33,316 bases of DNA from Bacteroidota bacterium. GTDB lineage: Bacteria > Bacteroidota > Bacteroidia > Palsa-948. The notes beneath the pieces are model-generated. The model was not told the DNA's origin. It was given only the letters and a program-made list of their open reading frames with translations, and ran no database searches. The DNA is taken from the NCBI GenBank assembly GCA_016213435.1, contig JACRAL010000113.1, positions 1 to 33,316 of the forward strand. Reading direction: 5' to 3'. Below are positions 15,718 to 28,385 of the stretch, piece after piece (position 1 is the first letter of the stretch; every line of letters begins with the position of its first letter). The position numbers were made by a program, and so were the translations under genes.

Positions 15718-15725
15718 TAACTTTG
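15718..15725 (+). promoter_or_regulatory. -7 promoter box for ftsE
   Basis: TAACTTTG matches TAnnTTTG and ends 15 bp before the ATG at 15741. The in-frame ATG at 15687 lies upstream of it, supporting the shorter start. Confidence 0.5.
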
Positions 15726-15740
15726 CGTAAATTTTCATTC

Positions 15741-16436
15741 ATGTCTCTATATACAATCATAGAATTAAGCAAAGCATCCATCTTTCAAAAGCACAACCTT
15801 GTGCTCACGGATGTTTCGCTTACCATTGATAAAGGTGAGTTTGTGTATCTTATTGGAAAAACAGGAAGCGGCAAGAGCAGCTTGCTGCGCACGCTTTATG
15901 CCGACATTCCGCTTTTGCAGGGCGAAGGGAAAATTGCAGGGTATGACCTGAAAAAAATAAAACGAAAAGAAATCCCGTTCCTTCGCAGAAAATTGGGTGT
16001 TGTCTTTCAGGATTTCCAACTGCTGCCCGACCGTTCCATAAATGATAATTTGTTTTTTGTAATGAAAGCTACCGGCTGGAAAGATAAAGAGCAGATGCAG
16101 CAACGCACGCAGGCGGTTTTGGAAAAAGTGCATTTGGGGACGAAAGGATTCAAACTGCCTCATGAACTTTCGGGAGGCGAACAGCAGCGGGTGGTTATTG
16201 CCCGTGCTCTTGTGAATGAACCTGAAGTGATACTTGCCGATGAGCCCACCGGAAATTTAGATACAGAAACTGCCCAGGAAATTGTTGGATTACTCCACGA
16301 AATCAGCAAGACAGGCCGTGCAGTGGTGATTGCTACACACGATTTTCACCTATTCGAATATTTTAAAGGAAGAACGATTCGGTTTGAGGGTGGGAGGATT
16401 TCGGATTCTAAAACAGCAGAAACAACAATTGCTTAA
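15741..16436 (+). CDS. ftsE: Cell-division ATP-binding protein FtsE-like ABC ATPase
   Basis: A 231-residue ABC ATPase. Walker A is GKTGSGKS (39-46), the Q-loop is [11 protein letters not shown] (89-99), the signature is LSGGEQQR (143-150), Walker B is ILADEP (164-169) and the switch His is in ATHD (198-201). The phrase [13 protein letters not shown](I/V)xxN is characteristic of FtsE, which with FtsX controls peptidoglycan hydrolases at the septum. No ftsX is adjacent, as is common in Bacteroidota. An alternative is a LolD-like lipoprotein-release ATPase. The start at 15741 ([10 protein letters not shown]) is preferred. The 3' end overlaps the convergent glycosyltransferase by 29 bp. Confidence 0.78.
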   Translation: MSLYTIIELSKASIFQKHNLVLTDVSLTIDKGEFVYLIGKTGSGKSSLLRTLYADIPLLQGEGKIAGYDLKKIKRKEIPFLRRKLGVVFQDFQLLPDRSINDNLFFVMKATGWKDKEQMQQRTQAVLEKVHLGTKGFKLPHELSGGEQQRVVIARALVNEPEVILADEPTGNLDTETAQEIVGLLHEISKTGRAVVIATHDFHLFEYFKGRTIRFEGGRISDSKTAETTIA

Positions 16437-17526
16437 TATTTTGCCTGTTTGAGAATTTCTCTTCAAGAACCTTCTCTCGTTTTTTTTTCTCATCCTCGCT
16501 AAAAGAAATCGTCATCAATCGCAAAATCTCTTTTTTCATTTCGGATATTGAATCTGCCGTATGGCACAGCACTTCAAGTCCGGTATTAGAAACCATTGGA
16601 GAATTTACCATGCAATGCCTTCCGGTATAAAGAGCAGAAAGCAATTTCAGTTTTATACCCGTTGCCTGGAAAGTTGGGAGGATATTTATCTGGGCATTTT
16701 GAATAAGAGAATAAATTTCTTGTGTTGAAATGTTTTCTTGTAACTGAATATTTTTTTTGCTCTTCAGTGCGTTTTTTAATTCAGCGGAGGCGCCATTTCC
16801 TGCAATTATCAGAGTTGTATCGATGTCGTTGAAAATTTCATTTACAAGATAAAGAGCCGCTTTGTTATTTTCTCCTACCGCTAAACTTCCGTGATACAAG
16901 GCAAAATCTCCCTTCCCTTCTTTAATCTCGATCTTATCGTGCGGATGGAAAGCCATGATGTTTGAAACGTTCTTGTAGTTGCCGGAAAGATATTGTGTAT
17001 CTGCAGGAGAGATCGCGGCAATTACATTTGCTTTATGAAGAATGGATTCAAATTTTTCAAGCTTTTTCGCTTCACTTTCAAAATATTTTCTGCGGAAGAA
17101 CTTTTTCTCCACCAGGGCAAGATTAGCGTAGTAGTTGTGCTCGATGTTGTGCATGCGTACAATCTTTTTTCTGTCCTTTAATCTTACATCGCTCAAATGA
17201 AAACAGCAATGCAGTCCTTCAAAAAGAATGGGAGAGTCCTTCTTCAGTAAGTTTTTCACCAACTCTTCAGACGAACGACTGGCGACAATGTAAGGAAGTG
17301 AATTAAAAAGTAAATGCTTGCTCGCTTTTCTTTGGTAATAAAAAACTTCCTCGCAGTATTTTTTAAGTTCTGTTTTCTGTCCGCGTCCGTATTCAAAACA
17401 ATGGAGCGTAATTTTTATTCCTTCTTCGTGAAGCGACTTCAGCTTATAATAAACATCAATCACGCCTCCATAATCAGGAGGAAAGGGAACATCAAAAGCA
17501 ACGATATGAATATGTTTTAAGTTCAA
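16408..17526 (-). CDS. Glycosyltransferase, GT4-like (GT-B fold)
   Basis: A 372-residue cytoplasmic protein. The N-domain starts IHIVAFDVPFPPDYGGVIDVYYKLKSL, with the Gly-rich turn of GT-B enzymes. The C-domain has FALYHGSLAVGENNKAALYLV, TTLIIAGNGAS and INILPTFQATGIKLKLLSALYTGRHCMVNS, the nucleotide-sugar site of GT4-like transferases. Its likely role is in surface polysaccharide or glycolipid assembly; donor and acceptor are unknown. It runs alone between two convergent or spaced genes, and its end overlaps ftsE by 29 bp on the opposite strand. Confidence 0.8.
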   Translation of the reverse strand: MNLKHIHIVAFDVPFPPDYGGVIDVYYKLKSLHEEGIKITLHCFEYGRGQKTELKKYCEEVFYYQRKASKHLLFNSLPYIVASRSSEELVKNLLKKDSPILFEGLHCCFHLSDVRLKDRKKIVRMHNIEHNYYANLALVEKKFFRRKYFESEAKKLEKFESILHKANVIAAISPADTQYLSGNYKNVSNIMAFHPHDKIEIKEGKGDFALYHGSLAVGENNKAALYLVNEIFNDIDTTLIIAGNGASAELKNALKSKKNIQLQENISTQEIYSLIQNAQINILPTFQATGIKLKLLSALYTGRHCMVNSPMVSNTGLEVLCHTADSISEMKKEILRLMTISFSEDEKKKREKVLEEKFSNRQNIKQLLFLLF

Positions 17527-17636
17527 GATGAAAAATACAAATCAGAGACAATTAATTTTTCAAGGGAAACAAAAATACAAAATCATCATTACGGGGAGCG
17601 GAGTGCCGGAACTGAAAAACATTCCTCGCCACTTCG

Positions 17637-17700
17637 TGTGCGCTCCCTTCAAAGGGGGGCAAACCCCGATGCTCCCAATGGTCGATCGGGACAGGCAGCC
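17637..17700. repeat. Dispersed-repeat fragments between atpD and the glycosyltransferase
   Basis: CTCCCTTCAAAGGGGGG is followed by CCGATGCTCCCAATGG and CGATCGGGACAGGCAG. These are short GC-rich, partly palindromic pieces unlike coding sequence. The rest of the 269-bp gap (17527-17795) holds no gene that I can support, apart from the palindrome and repeat listed next. Confidence 0.45.
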
Positions 17701-17709
17701 AACGCTATC

Positions 17710-17759
17710 AAACTAAAAGCCCCGCTCCCGATAGCTATCGGGAGCGGGGCTTTTAGTTT
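17710..17759. terminator. Perfect 50-bp palindrome, probable bidirectional terminator
   Basis: The 25-base arm 17710-17734 is an exact reverse complement of 17735-17759, with no loop. The arm runs AAACTAAAAGCCCCGC to TCCCGATAG, and the centre is CCCGATAGCTATCGGG. It lies 37 bp beyond the atpD stop. The outer A/T ends give a short TTTTAGTTT on either strand, suitable for weak termination both ways. Confidence 0.75.
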
Positions 17760-17760
17760 C

Positions 17761-17795
17761 TTCCCTCTCCTTTGGGAGAGGGACTGAGGGTGAGG

Positions 17796-17798
<3 letters not shown>
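17761..17798. repeat. Palindromic dispersed repeat touching the atpD stop codon
   Basis: CCCTCTCC (17763-17770), loop TTTG, GGAGAGGG (17775-17782), then ACTGAGGGTGAGGTCA. The final bases contain the atpD stop (TCA on plus, 17796-17798), so the repeat abuts or supplies the end of the gene. Confidence 0.8.
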
Positions 17799-19349
<1,551 letters not shown>

Positions 19350-19391
19350 TTATTTGGAAAACATAAAGAAAAAATTATTAGGTAATTTTCA

Positions 19392-19399
19392 TACATTTG
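19392..19399 (+). promoter_or_regulatory. -7 promoter box for the secreted hypothetical gene
   Basis: TACATTTG matches TAnnTTTG and ends 47 bp before the ATG at 19447. Confidence 0.4.
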
Positions 19400-19446
19400 A
19401 TAACATGAATAGCTTACAGAACATAATTTATTAATTAGTTGTAATC

Positions 19447-19929
19447 ATGAGAACCGTCTTAATAATAATGATGATGTATATTGCAAATGCAATATATGGA
19501 CAAATAACTCCATATGTTTCTATATCCAATGAAAAACAAGTAAGGAAAGATGTAAAGCAATATGAATCAAAACAAAATAGAAGAAATGGATATATTGTTT
19601 CCGAAGTAAAATATGGGGATACATTAACTATTAAAATAATAGGAATAGAAACCATAGTTAGAAAACTCACCTTTGATGAATCTAATCATTGCGATTTTGA
19701 TCAGATAATTTTTTCCTGCGACTCATGTGCCTTAGCGCACGTTGATGCAACATTGAAAAGCAAAGAATATAAATGGAAAAAAATTTCAGAGAATAAATAT
19801 TTATCTAAATATTTTTGGCGAACTGAACTTGCTTTAACTTTCAATGTTCAAAACTTCTGCAGCATTATGACCTTCAAACCATCCATGCTTGCTAAAGAGG
19901 AGTATAAAAAAATGTACGAAGGGAAATAA
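19447..19929 (+). CDS. Hypothetical secreted protein
   Basis: A 160-residue protein that I do not recognise. MRTVLIIMMMYIANAIYGQ looks like a signal peptide with cleavage before or at Gln. The mature protein is Lys/Tyr-rich, with a predicted strand segment (YIVSEVKYGDTLTIKIIGIET) and four cysteines: HCDFDQIIFSCDSCALAH and FCSIM. These could form disulfides in the periplasm. The codons are AT-rich compared with ribF next door, and no repeat is embedded. It ends 16 bp before ribF, but a promoter-like box of its own suggests independent transcription. Confidence 0.65.
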   Translation: MRTVLIIMMMYIANAIYGQITPYVSISNEKQVRKDVKQYESKQNRRNGYIVSEVKYGDTLTIKIIGIETIVRKLTFDESNHCDFDQIIFSCDSCALAHVDATLKSKEYKWKKISENKYLSKYFWRTELALTFNVQNFCSIMTFKPSMLAKEEYKKMYEGK

Positions 19930-19945
19930 CTGTTGATTCCATCTA

Positions 19946-20875
19946 ATGAAAATCTACGAAGGCATAGAAAAATTCACCGGAGCGAAAAATCCAGCTGTTA
20001 CCATCGGTACCTTTGATGGTGTTCATCTGGGACATCAGAAGATAATTCAGCAACTGAAAGAAGCCGCGAGATCCATTAGTGGAGAGTCTGTAATCTTTAC
20101 TTTTTATCCGCATCCCCGCATGGTTCTTTTTCCGGATGATGACAGTCTGAAACTTCTTTCCACGGAAGAAGAGAAAAGAGAATTGCTGGAGAAATTTGGT
20201 GTGGATCATCTCATCGTTCACCCATTCACCAAAAAGTTTTCCCGCATCACTTATACAGAATATGTGCGAGACATACTCGTGAACAAGCTCAAGGTAAAGA
20301 AACTCATCATAGGCTACAATCATCATTTCGGCAGAAACCGAGAGGGCTCGTTCCAGCAGTTAAAGAAACTTGCTCCTGTATATGGATTTAAGCTGGAAAA
20401 GATCGCTGCACAGGACATCAACAAAGTGGAGATCAGTTCCACCAAGATCCGTAAAGCACTGGAAGCTGGCGATATCAAAACTGCAAATAAATTTTTAGGA
20501 TATGCATACTCGATTAAAGGCAAGGTTATTAAGGGAAAAGGATTAGGAAAAGGACTTGGATATCCAACTGCAAATATTCAAATTGAGGATAAACATAAAC
20601 TGATTCCAGCGGATGGAATTTATGCGGTAACTGTTGAATATGATAAGAAAATATACAAGGGGATGATGAACATTGGTTTTAATCCTACAGTTAGCAAGGA
20701 CGAAAAAAAAACTATTGAAGTGAATATCTTTGACTTTGAAAATGATATTTATGGTGAATCCTTGAGAATATTTTTCAAACAAAAGATTCGGGAAGAAAAG
20801 AAATTCGATTCGCTTGAAGCACTCACAAAAGCAATTGGCGGAGATAAAGAAAAGGCGTTGAAAATATTGCAATGA
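19946..20875 (+). CDS. ribF: Bifunctional riboflavin kinase / FAD synthetase
   Basis: A 309-residue enzyme. The N-terminal adenylyltransferase has TIGTFDGVHLGHQ (19-31), YNHHFGRNREG (124-134) and ISSTKIR (163-169). The C-terminal flavokinase has KGKVIKGKGLGKGLGYPTANI (191-211) and YKGMMNIGFNPT. It converts riboflavin to FMN and then FAD. Length is normal for the family. No FMN riboswitch is visible upstream. Its stop overlaps an ATGA that could start the next ORF, but a later start for that gene is preferred. Confidence 0.95.
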   Translation: MKIYEGIEKFTGAKNPAVTIGTFDGVHLGHQKIIQQLKEAARSISGESVIFTFYPHPRMVLFPDDDSLKLLSTEEEKRELLEKFGVDHLIVHPFTKKFSRITYTEYVRDILVNKLKVKKLIIGYNHHFGRNREGSFQQLKKLAPVYGFKLEKIAAQDINKVEISSTKIRKALEAGDIKTANKFLGYAYSIKGKVIKGKGLGKGLGYPTANIQIEDKHKLIPADGIYAVTVEYDKKIYKGMMNIGFNPTVSKDEKKTIEVNIFDFENDIYGESLRIFFKQKIREEKKFDSLEALTKAIGGDKEKALKILQ

Positions 20876-20952
20876 AACCAAGTCCCATCCTAAACGAGCT
20901 ACGCTCCCAACCTTCAGTTGTCCGAAGGGAAGAACCTTCATGCCCTCATTTA

Positions 20953-21573
20953 ATGAAAGGATGGATGTGTGTGATAGTTTTTTTTATTCTCCCTTCCCTT
21001 TGGGAAAGGTCGGGGATGGGCCTTCATGCCCAACTTCTCGACACGGCTGCTCTTATGGCTCAACCGGTTTATGATGATCTCAATCAAGCCCTCCAGCGTC
21101 CAAACAATATTTATCGCCTGAGTTTAAGAGGAAAGAAACTGAAATCTTTCCCCATGGAAATTCTTAAGTTAAAAAACCTTCAAGAGTTGGATATAAGCAG
21201 AAATAAACTTGATTCGCTTCCGGAACAAATAGGCGTTTTGATCAATTTGCAAGTTCTAAATGTTTCGGGAAATAAGTTACAATACCTGCCTGATTCCATT
21301 GGAGAATTAAAAAATCTGAAAAAACTTGTTGGCTCGCGAAATAATCTGATGGAAATTCCCAAGCGTATTGGCGACCTGAAAAATCTTGAAGTGCTTGACC
21401 TGTGGCAGAATGACCTTTCGGTTTTTCCGGGTGAAATGAAGAAACTCACAAAACTCCAGTGGATGGATTTGCGGGTGATACTTATCAATGATGAGACCCA
21501 GCAGCGTCTTCACGAGATGCTTCCGAAAACGGTCATTCATTTTTCTCCAAGCTGCCATTGCGTAACGGGGTAG
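20953..21573 (+). CDS. Secreted leucine-rich-repeat protein
   Basis: A 206-residue protein with about five or six 23-residue LRRs between residues 55 and 180, for example LQELDISRNKLDSLPEQIGVL, LQVLNVSGNKLQYLPDSIGEL and LEVLDLWQNDLSVFPGEMKKL. It is the LxxLxLSxNxLxxLP type. The N-terminus MKGWMCVIVFFILPSLWERSGMGLHAQ is a signal peptide carrying an in-frame repeat (about residues 14-26). An earlier ATG at 20872 overlaps the ribF stop, but the added 27 residues are encoded by repeat-like sequence, so 20953 is favoured. Partners are unknown; LRRs usually bind proteins. Confidence 0.75.
   Translation: MKGWMCVIVFFILPSLWERSGMGLHAQLLDTAALMAQPVYDDLNQALQRPNNIYRLSLRGKKLKSFPMEILKLKNLQELDISRNKLDSLPEQIGVLINLQVLNVSGNKLQYLPDSIGELKNLKKLVGSRNNLMEIPKRIGDLKNLEVLDLWQNDLSVFPGEMKKLTKLQWMDLRVILINDETQQRLHEMLPKTVIHFSPSCHCVTG
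20985..21030 (+). repeat. Palindromic dispersed repeat in the LRR signal peptide
   Basis: CCCTTCCC-TTTG-GGAAAGGT followed by CGGGGATGGGCCTTCATGCC is a diverged relative of the CCTCTCC/GGAGAGG family. It is read as LPSLWERSGMGLHA, in a different frame from the SPLxxRGxGGE copies. A related tract with TCCGAAGGGA lies just before the gene (20880-20945). Confidence 0.65.
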
Positions 21574-21575
21574 TT

Positions 21576-21612
21576 TTCCCCTCTCCTTTGGGAGGGGGGT
21601 TAGGGGTGAGGT
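21576..21612. repeat. Palindromic dispersed repeat before the thiamin operon
   Basis: CCCCTCTCC (21578-21586), loop TTTG, GGAGGGGGG, then TTAGGGGTGAGG. It starts 2 bp after the LRR gene stop. Confidence 0.8.
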
Positions 21613-21667
21613 GTTCATAAAATATCTTTTCGTTTTCTCCATTATTTTTCCATCTTTACAAACGAAA

Positions 21668-21752
21668 CTTATGGGGGTGTCGTGACGTTGTGGTCGCGAC
21701 TGAGAAGATACCCTTAGAACCTGATGCAGGTAATGCTGCCGAAGGAAATAAG
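21668..21752 (+). ncRNA. TPP riboswitch (THI element)
   Basis: The aptamer has all landmarks: GGGGGTG near 21673, CTGAGA (21700-21705), TACCC (21709-21713), ACCTGAT (21719-21725), then GCAGGTAATGCTGC and GAAGGAAA. P1 closes by CTTAT (21668-21672) with ATAAG (21748-21752). A T run follows directly (21758-21764). It lies about 95 bp before thiS and should repress the thiamin operon when thiamin pyrophosphate is bound. Whether the switch acts on transcription or translation is not clear from the sequence. Confidence 0.95.
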
Positions 21753-21846
21753 AGAAGTTTTTTTCCTCTCATTTTCTTGTAGGTTTAGGCACGGATTACA
21801 TTAATTCAGATCAAGTATTGAGTGACGATTTGTGCAATTAATGACT

Positions 21847-22046
21847 ATGAAAGTTTTTGTAAATGATAAAGAACAAGACTTAATCTCGGAGAAATCTCTG
21901 GGACAGATCCTCTTGAAAACAATTAGGGACACTAACGGCATTGCTGTGGCAGTAAATAACTCGGTGATTCCAAAAAAAAAATGGGAACAATTTGAATTGA
22001 AAGAAAACGATAAAATATTAATCATAAAAGCAACACAAGGCGGATA

Positions 22047-22047
<1 letters not shown>
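21847..22047 (+). CDS. thiS: Sulfur carrier protein ThiS
   Basis: A 66-residue ubiquitin-like protein ending in the obligatory GlyGly (KATQGG), which is adenylated and thiocarboxylated to donate sulfur for the thiazole ring. It has the normal beta-grasp order: MKVFVNDKEQDL, the central helix, IAVAVNNSVIPKKKW and NDKILIIKATQGG. The start at MKVFVND is chosen over two ATGs 9 and 15 bp upstream because it matches the family. First gene after the TPP riboswitch. Its TAA overlaps the next ATG (TAATG). Confidence 0.93.
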
Positions 22048-25810
<3,763 letters not shown>

Positions 25811-25934
25811 AATGTATGAAGGACAGAAGTATTTGTTTGGATGTTTCCCTCCGGATTGCGCTTTCGCCACACGCTTTTTTGTCAAATACAAAAGAGTTCA
25901 AACAAATAGATTAATCACTAAGGAAAAAAAATAA
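25811..25934. repeat. Intergenic inverted repeat between thiC and the reductase gene
   Basis: TATTTGTTTG (25830-25839) and CAAACAAATA (25899-25908) are perfect 10-bp inverted repeats, 59 bp apart, flanking GTTTCCCTCCGGATTGCG and an ACACGCTTTTTT tract. It is probably a small non-autonomous or dispersed element. This is the largest gap inside the thiamin operon, so it could contain an internal terminator or promoter, but none is convincing. Confidence 0.5.
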
Positions 25935-26465
25935 ATGAGAAAAGTGGTTTTGTACATCGCTGCTAGTTTGGATGGATACATTGCAAAAGAAAATGGTGAT
26001 ATAAGTTTTCTTTCAGTAGTAGAAAGTAAAGGAGAAGATTATGGCTATGGTAATTTTGTTAAAACTGTCGATACAGTAATAATGGGAAGGAAAACATATG
26101 ACAAAATATTAACTTTCGGAATTAATTTTCCGCATAGTGATAAAAAGTGTTACGTGATTTCAAAAACAAAGAAAGGAGCGTACAATAATATTGAATTTTA
26201 CAATGGAGATATTGCGGGGCTTATAAAAAATATTCGCAAGATAGATGGTTTGGATATTTTTATTGATGGCGGTGCAGAAATTGTCTTTGAGTTGATGAAA
26301 CTAAATATAATTGACAGATTTATTGTATCTGTCATTCCTGTTTTTCTCGGCACCGGAATTACATTATTTAAATCGGGGCGCATGGAGCAGAATTTGAAAC
26401 TGATTCATAGTGCTGTCTATCCAAGTGGACTTGTGCAATTATGGTATGAACAGAAGAATAACTAA
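25935..26465 (+). CDS. Dihydrofolate-reductase-family protein (RibD C-terminal-like)
   Basis: A 176-residue soluble protein of the RibD C-terminal/DHFR-like family. It starts MRKVVLYIAASLDGYIAKENGDISFL; VIMGRKTYDKIL (48-59) is the NADPH-binding segment. DIFIDGGAEIVFELMKLNIIDRFIVSVIPVFLGTGITLF is the standard second half. Such proteins are NAD(P)H-dependent reductases of undefined substrate. A role in pyrimidine or folate-like chemistry near thiC is possible but unproven. It stops 1 bp before the ThiE-like gene. Confidence 0.85.
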   Translation: MRKVVLYIAASLDGYIAKENGDISFLSVVESKGEDYGYGNFVKTVDTVIMGRKTYDKILTFGINFPHSDKKCYVISKTKKGAYNNIEFYNGDIAGLIKNIRKIDGLDIFIDGGAEIVFELMKLNIIDRFIVSVIPVFLGTGITLFKSGRMEQNLKLIHSAVYPSGLVQLWYEQKNN

Positions 26466-26466
26466 C

Positions 26467-26985
26467 ATGCAACTCATTGTCATATCCTCGCCCACCGATG
26501 TTCCCAACGAACACGAGATCATAAATTCCTTGTTTGAAGAGGGATTGGAAATGTTTCAACTGCACAAGCCCACCTTTTCTAAAGAAGAAATAAAACAATT
26601 TGTTCAGCAAATCCCGTTCAAATACCACAACAGGATTTCTTTGCACTCTGATTTTCCAAAATTTCATTCTCTAAAAGAACTTGAAGAGCATAAAGAAAAG
26701 TATGAATATGCTTTTCTCTCTCCAATCTTTGACGGCATTTCAAAAGTCGGCTACAAATCCAACTTCGATTTGCAGGATCTCAAAAACTCCCCTCTCCTTC
26801 GGAGAGGGGTCGGGGGTGAGGCTCTCATCGCGCTTGGGGGAATTGACGAAGATAAAATCGAAATTTGTAGCGAAGTGGGTTTCGCAGGAGTTGCAGTTCT
26901 CGGAGCAATATGGAAAAATAGCTCACCAGTTGAAAAATATAAAAGTTTAAAAGCCAAATGCCAAAAGAAAGACCTTGTGTTTTAA
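26467..26985 (+). CDS. Shortened ThiE/TenI-like protein
   Basis: A 172-residue relative of the ThiE-like protein at 2377. The first 60 residues align closely: LFEEGL, HKxxFS, IKQF, IPxKYHxRIxLH. About 40 residues around the HLG region are then missing, and it rejoins at YAFLSPIFDGISKVGYKS (81-98), followed by ALGGI and GFAGVAVLGAIWK. A palindromic repeat adds NSPLLRRGVGGEA (about residues 108-120). Without the HLG segment and with a shortened barrel, thiamine phosphate synthase activity is doubtful; TenI-like or regulatory use, or decay, is possible. The end overlaps thiD by 28 bp. The start at 26467 (MQLIVISS) matches its paralogue. Confidence 0.72.
   Translation: MQLIVISSPTDVPNEHEIINSLFEEGLEMFQLHKPTFSKEEIKQFVQQIPFKYHNRISLHSDFPKFHSLKELEEHKEKYEYAFLSPIFDGISKVGYKSNFDLQDLKNSPLLRRGVGGEALIALGGIDEDKIEICSEVGFAGVAVLGAIWKNSSPVEKYKSLKAKCQKKDLVF
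26786..26823 (+). repeat. Palindromic dispersed repeat in frame in the ThiE-like gene
   Basis: CCCCTCTCC (26789-26797), loop TTC, GGAGAGGGG (26801-26809), TCGGGGGTGAGG. It encodes SPLLRRGVGGEA, the same frame as the copies at 2027 and 12290. Confidence 0.88.
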
Positions 26986-27734
26986 GCATTGCCGGTTTTG
27001 ATCCCAGCGGAGGTGCGGGCGTGCTTGCCGATATCAAAACATTTGAACAGCACAAAGTGCTTGGAATGGGTGCTGTTACCGGATTAACATTTCAGAACGA
27101 TTCTGAATTTGACGGAGTAAAATGGATTGAAACGGATGAAATCATAAAACAGACTGAAGTTTTGACAAGGAAATTTAAGTTTGAGTTTATTAAAGTTGGA
27201 TTGATAAAGGATTTGCAAACACTTGAGGTTGTAATCTCAAGTCTCAAGTCTCTCCGAAAGGAGTCCTTCGGGCAAGTCTCAAGTCTCAAGATTATATGGG
27301 ACCCGATTTTGAAAGCAAGCACAGGATTTGAAATTCATAAAGCAATTGATAAAAAGAAAATAGCAGATATCTACAAAAATATTTATCTCATTACTCCAAA
27401 CACAGATGAAATAAAAATTCTGACAGGAGAAATTGACGAGATGCAAGGCGCAAAGGAGCTTTCAAAATATTGCAACGTCCTGCTGAAAGGCGGCCATCGT
27501 GAAAAGAAAAAAGGATATGACTATCTGTTTACAACTGACGGTAAAATATTCTCTTTTCGTCCAAAGAAAATTTCAGAAATCGGCAAACACGGAAGCGGAT
27601 GTGTATTATCTTCGGCAATCACGGCAAATCTGGCGAATGGGAATGATCTTCAGCGTTCCTGCTTGAAAGGGAAAGATTATGTGACGAAATATTTAATGAG
27701 CAGTAAAACATTATTAGGCTATCATAAATCTTAA
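26958..27734 (+). CDS. thiD: Hydroxymethylpyrimidine/phosphomethylpyrimidine kinase
   Basis: A 258-residue ribokinase-like enzyme that phosphorylates HMP and HMP-P to HMP-PP for coupling by ThiE. LSIAGFDPSGGAGVLADIKTFEQHKVLGMGAVTGLTFQND (9-48) is the substrate-binding half. WDPILKAS, LITPNTDEIKILTG, LLKGGH and KHGSGCVLSSAITANLANG give the ATP/anion-hole half. Residues about 93-111 (SSLKSLRKESFGQVSSLK) come from a tandem AAGTCTC-type repeat (27235-27290) read in frame. It overlaps the preceding gene by 28 bp and ends 2 bp before the first carbonic anhydrase, so it is firmly in the operon. Confidence 0.93.
   Translation: MPKERPCVLSIAGFDPSGGAGVLADIKTFEQHKVLGMGAVTGLTFQNDSEFDGVKWIETDEIIKQTEVLTRKFKFEFIKVGLIKDLQTLEVVISSLKSLRKESFGQVSSLKIIWDPILKASTGFEIHKAIDKKKIADIYKNIYLITPNTDEIKILTGEIDEMQGAKELSKYCNVLLKGGHREKKKGYDYLFTTDGKIFSFRPKKISEIGKHGSGCVLSSAITANLANGNDLQRSCLKGKDYVTKYLMSSKTLLGYHKS
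27235..27290 (+). repeat. AAGTCTC tandem repeat inserted in thiD
   Basis: TCTCAAGTCTCAAGTCTC opens and CAAGTCTCAAGTCTCAAG closes the element, flanking a hairpin CCGAAAGGA-GTCCTTCGG. It is read in frame without a stop. Confidence 0.75.
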
Positions 27735-27736
27735 CT

Positions 27737-28375
27737 ATGGAACAATTATATCAAAATCTTCTTCAGGGAAACAAGGATTGGGTTGCAAAAAAACTCAAAG
27801 AAAACCCTGACTTCTTCAAGGAATTAGCCAAAGGACAAAACCCTCCTGTATTGTGGATCGGCTGCTCTGACAGCCGTGTTCCGGCAAATGAGATTACAAA
27901 TACGAAGTCAGGAGAAGTGTTTGTGCACCGCAACATTTCCAACATGGTAGTTCATACTGATACCAACATGTTAAGCGTGCTTGACTTTGCTGTGAATATT
28001 CTTGAAGTGAAACACGTGATTGTGTGCGGTCACTACGGATGCGGAGGCATTCAGGCTGCTATGAGCCACAAACATTTCGGAGGTGTAATTGATAACTGGC
28101 TTAGAAATATTAAAGATGTGTATCGCCTTCATAACAAAGAACTGGATGAGATAAAAGATCCAAACTTGCGTGACAGAAGATTGACGGAGTTAAATATTTT
28201 CGAACAGGTTTATAATCTCTGTAAAACTTCCATCATCCAAAGTGCATGGGAAGCTCATAAACGGCCGCATGTGCATGGATGGGTATACGATGTTTCGCAT
28301 GGACTGATAAAAGATCTGAATGTAACTGTGCGAGATCAGTCGGAAATGCATAATATTTATAAGATAGATTTCTAA
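27737..28375 (+). CDS. Beta-class carbonic anhydrase (first of tandem pair)
   Basis: A 212-residue zinc enzyme interconverting CO2 and bicarbonate. Zn and active-site residues are Cys43, Asp45 and Arg47 in CSDSR, and His99 and Cys102 in CGHYGCGG. No signal peptide, so it is cytoplasmic. It is normal length for the plant-like beta class. It begins 2 bp after thiD and ends 10 bp before a paralogue about 65% identical over the first 110 residues (counted by eye). Position implies expression from the TPP-riboswitch operon. Confidence 0.93.
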   Translation: MEQLYQNLLQGNKDWVAKKLKENPDFFKELAKGQNPPVLWIGCSDSRVPANEITNTKSGEVFVHRNISNMVVHTDTNMLSVLDFAVNILEVKHVIVCGHYGCGGIQAAMSHKHFGGVIDNWLRNIKDVYRLHNKELDEIKDPNLRDRRLTELNIFEQVYNLCKTSIIQSAWEAHKRPHVHGWVYDVSHGLIKDLNVTVRDQSEMHNIYKIDF

Positions 28376-28385
28376 ATTTATTTTC

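Noticed and set aside
19946-20000. FMN riboswitch before ribF
   Set aside because: The 16-bp gap after the preceding gene is too short, and no RFN element is visible.
20872-20952. ATGA-coupled earlier start of the LRR gene
   Set aside because: The extra 27 residues are repeat-derived, and the signal peptide begins cleanly at 20953. It remains possible if translation is coupled to ribF.
21668-21764. Clear transcription-terminator expression platform after the TPP aptamer
   Set aside because: A T tract follows P1 but no convincing mutually exclusive hairpin is seen, so the mode of control is left open.
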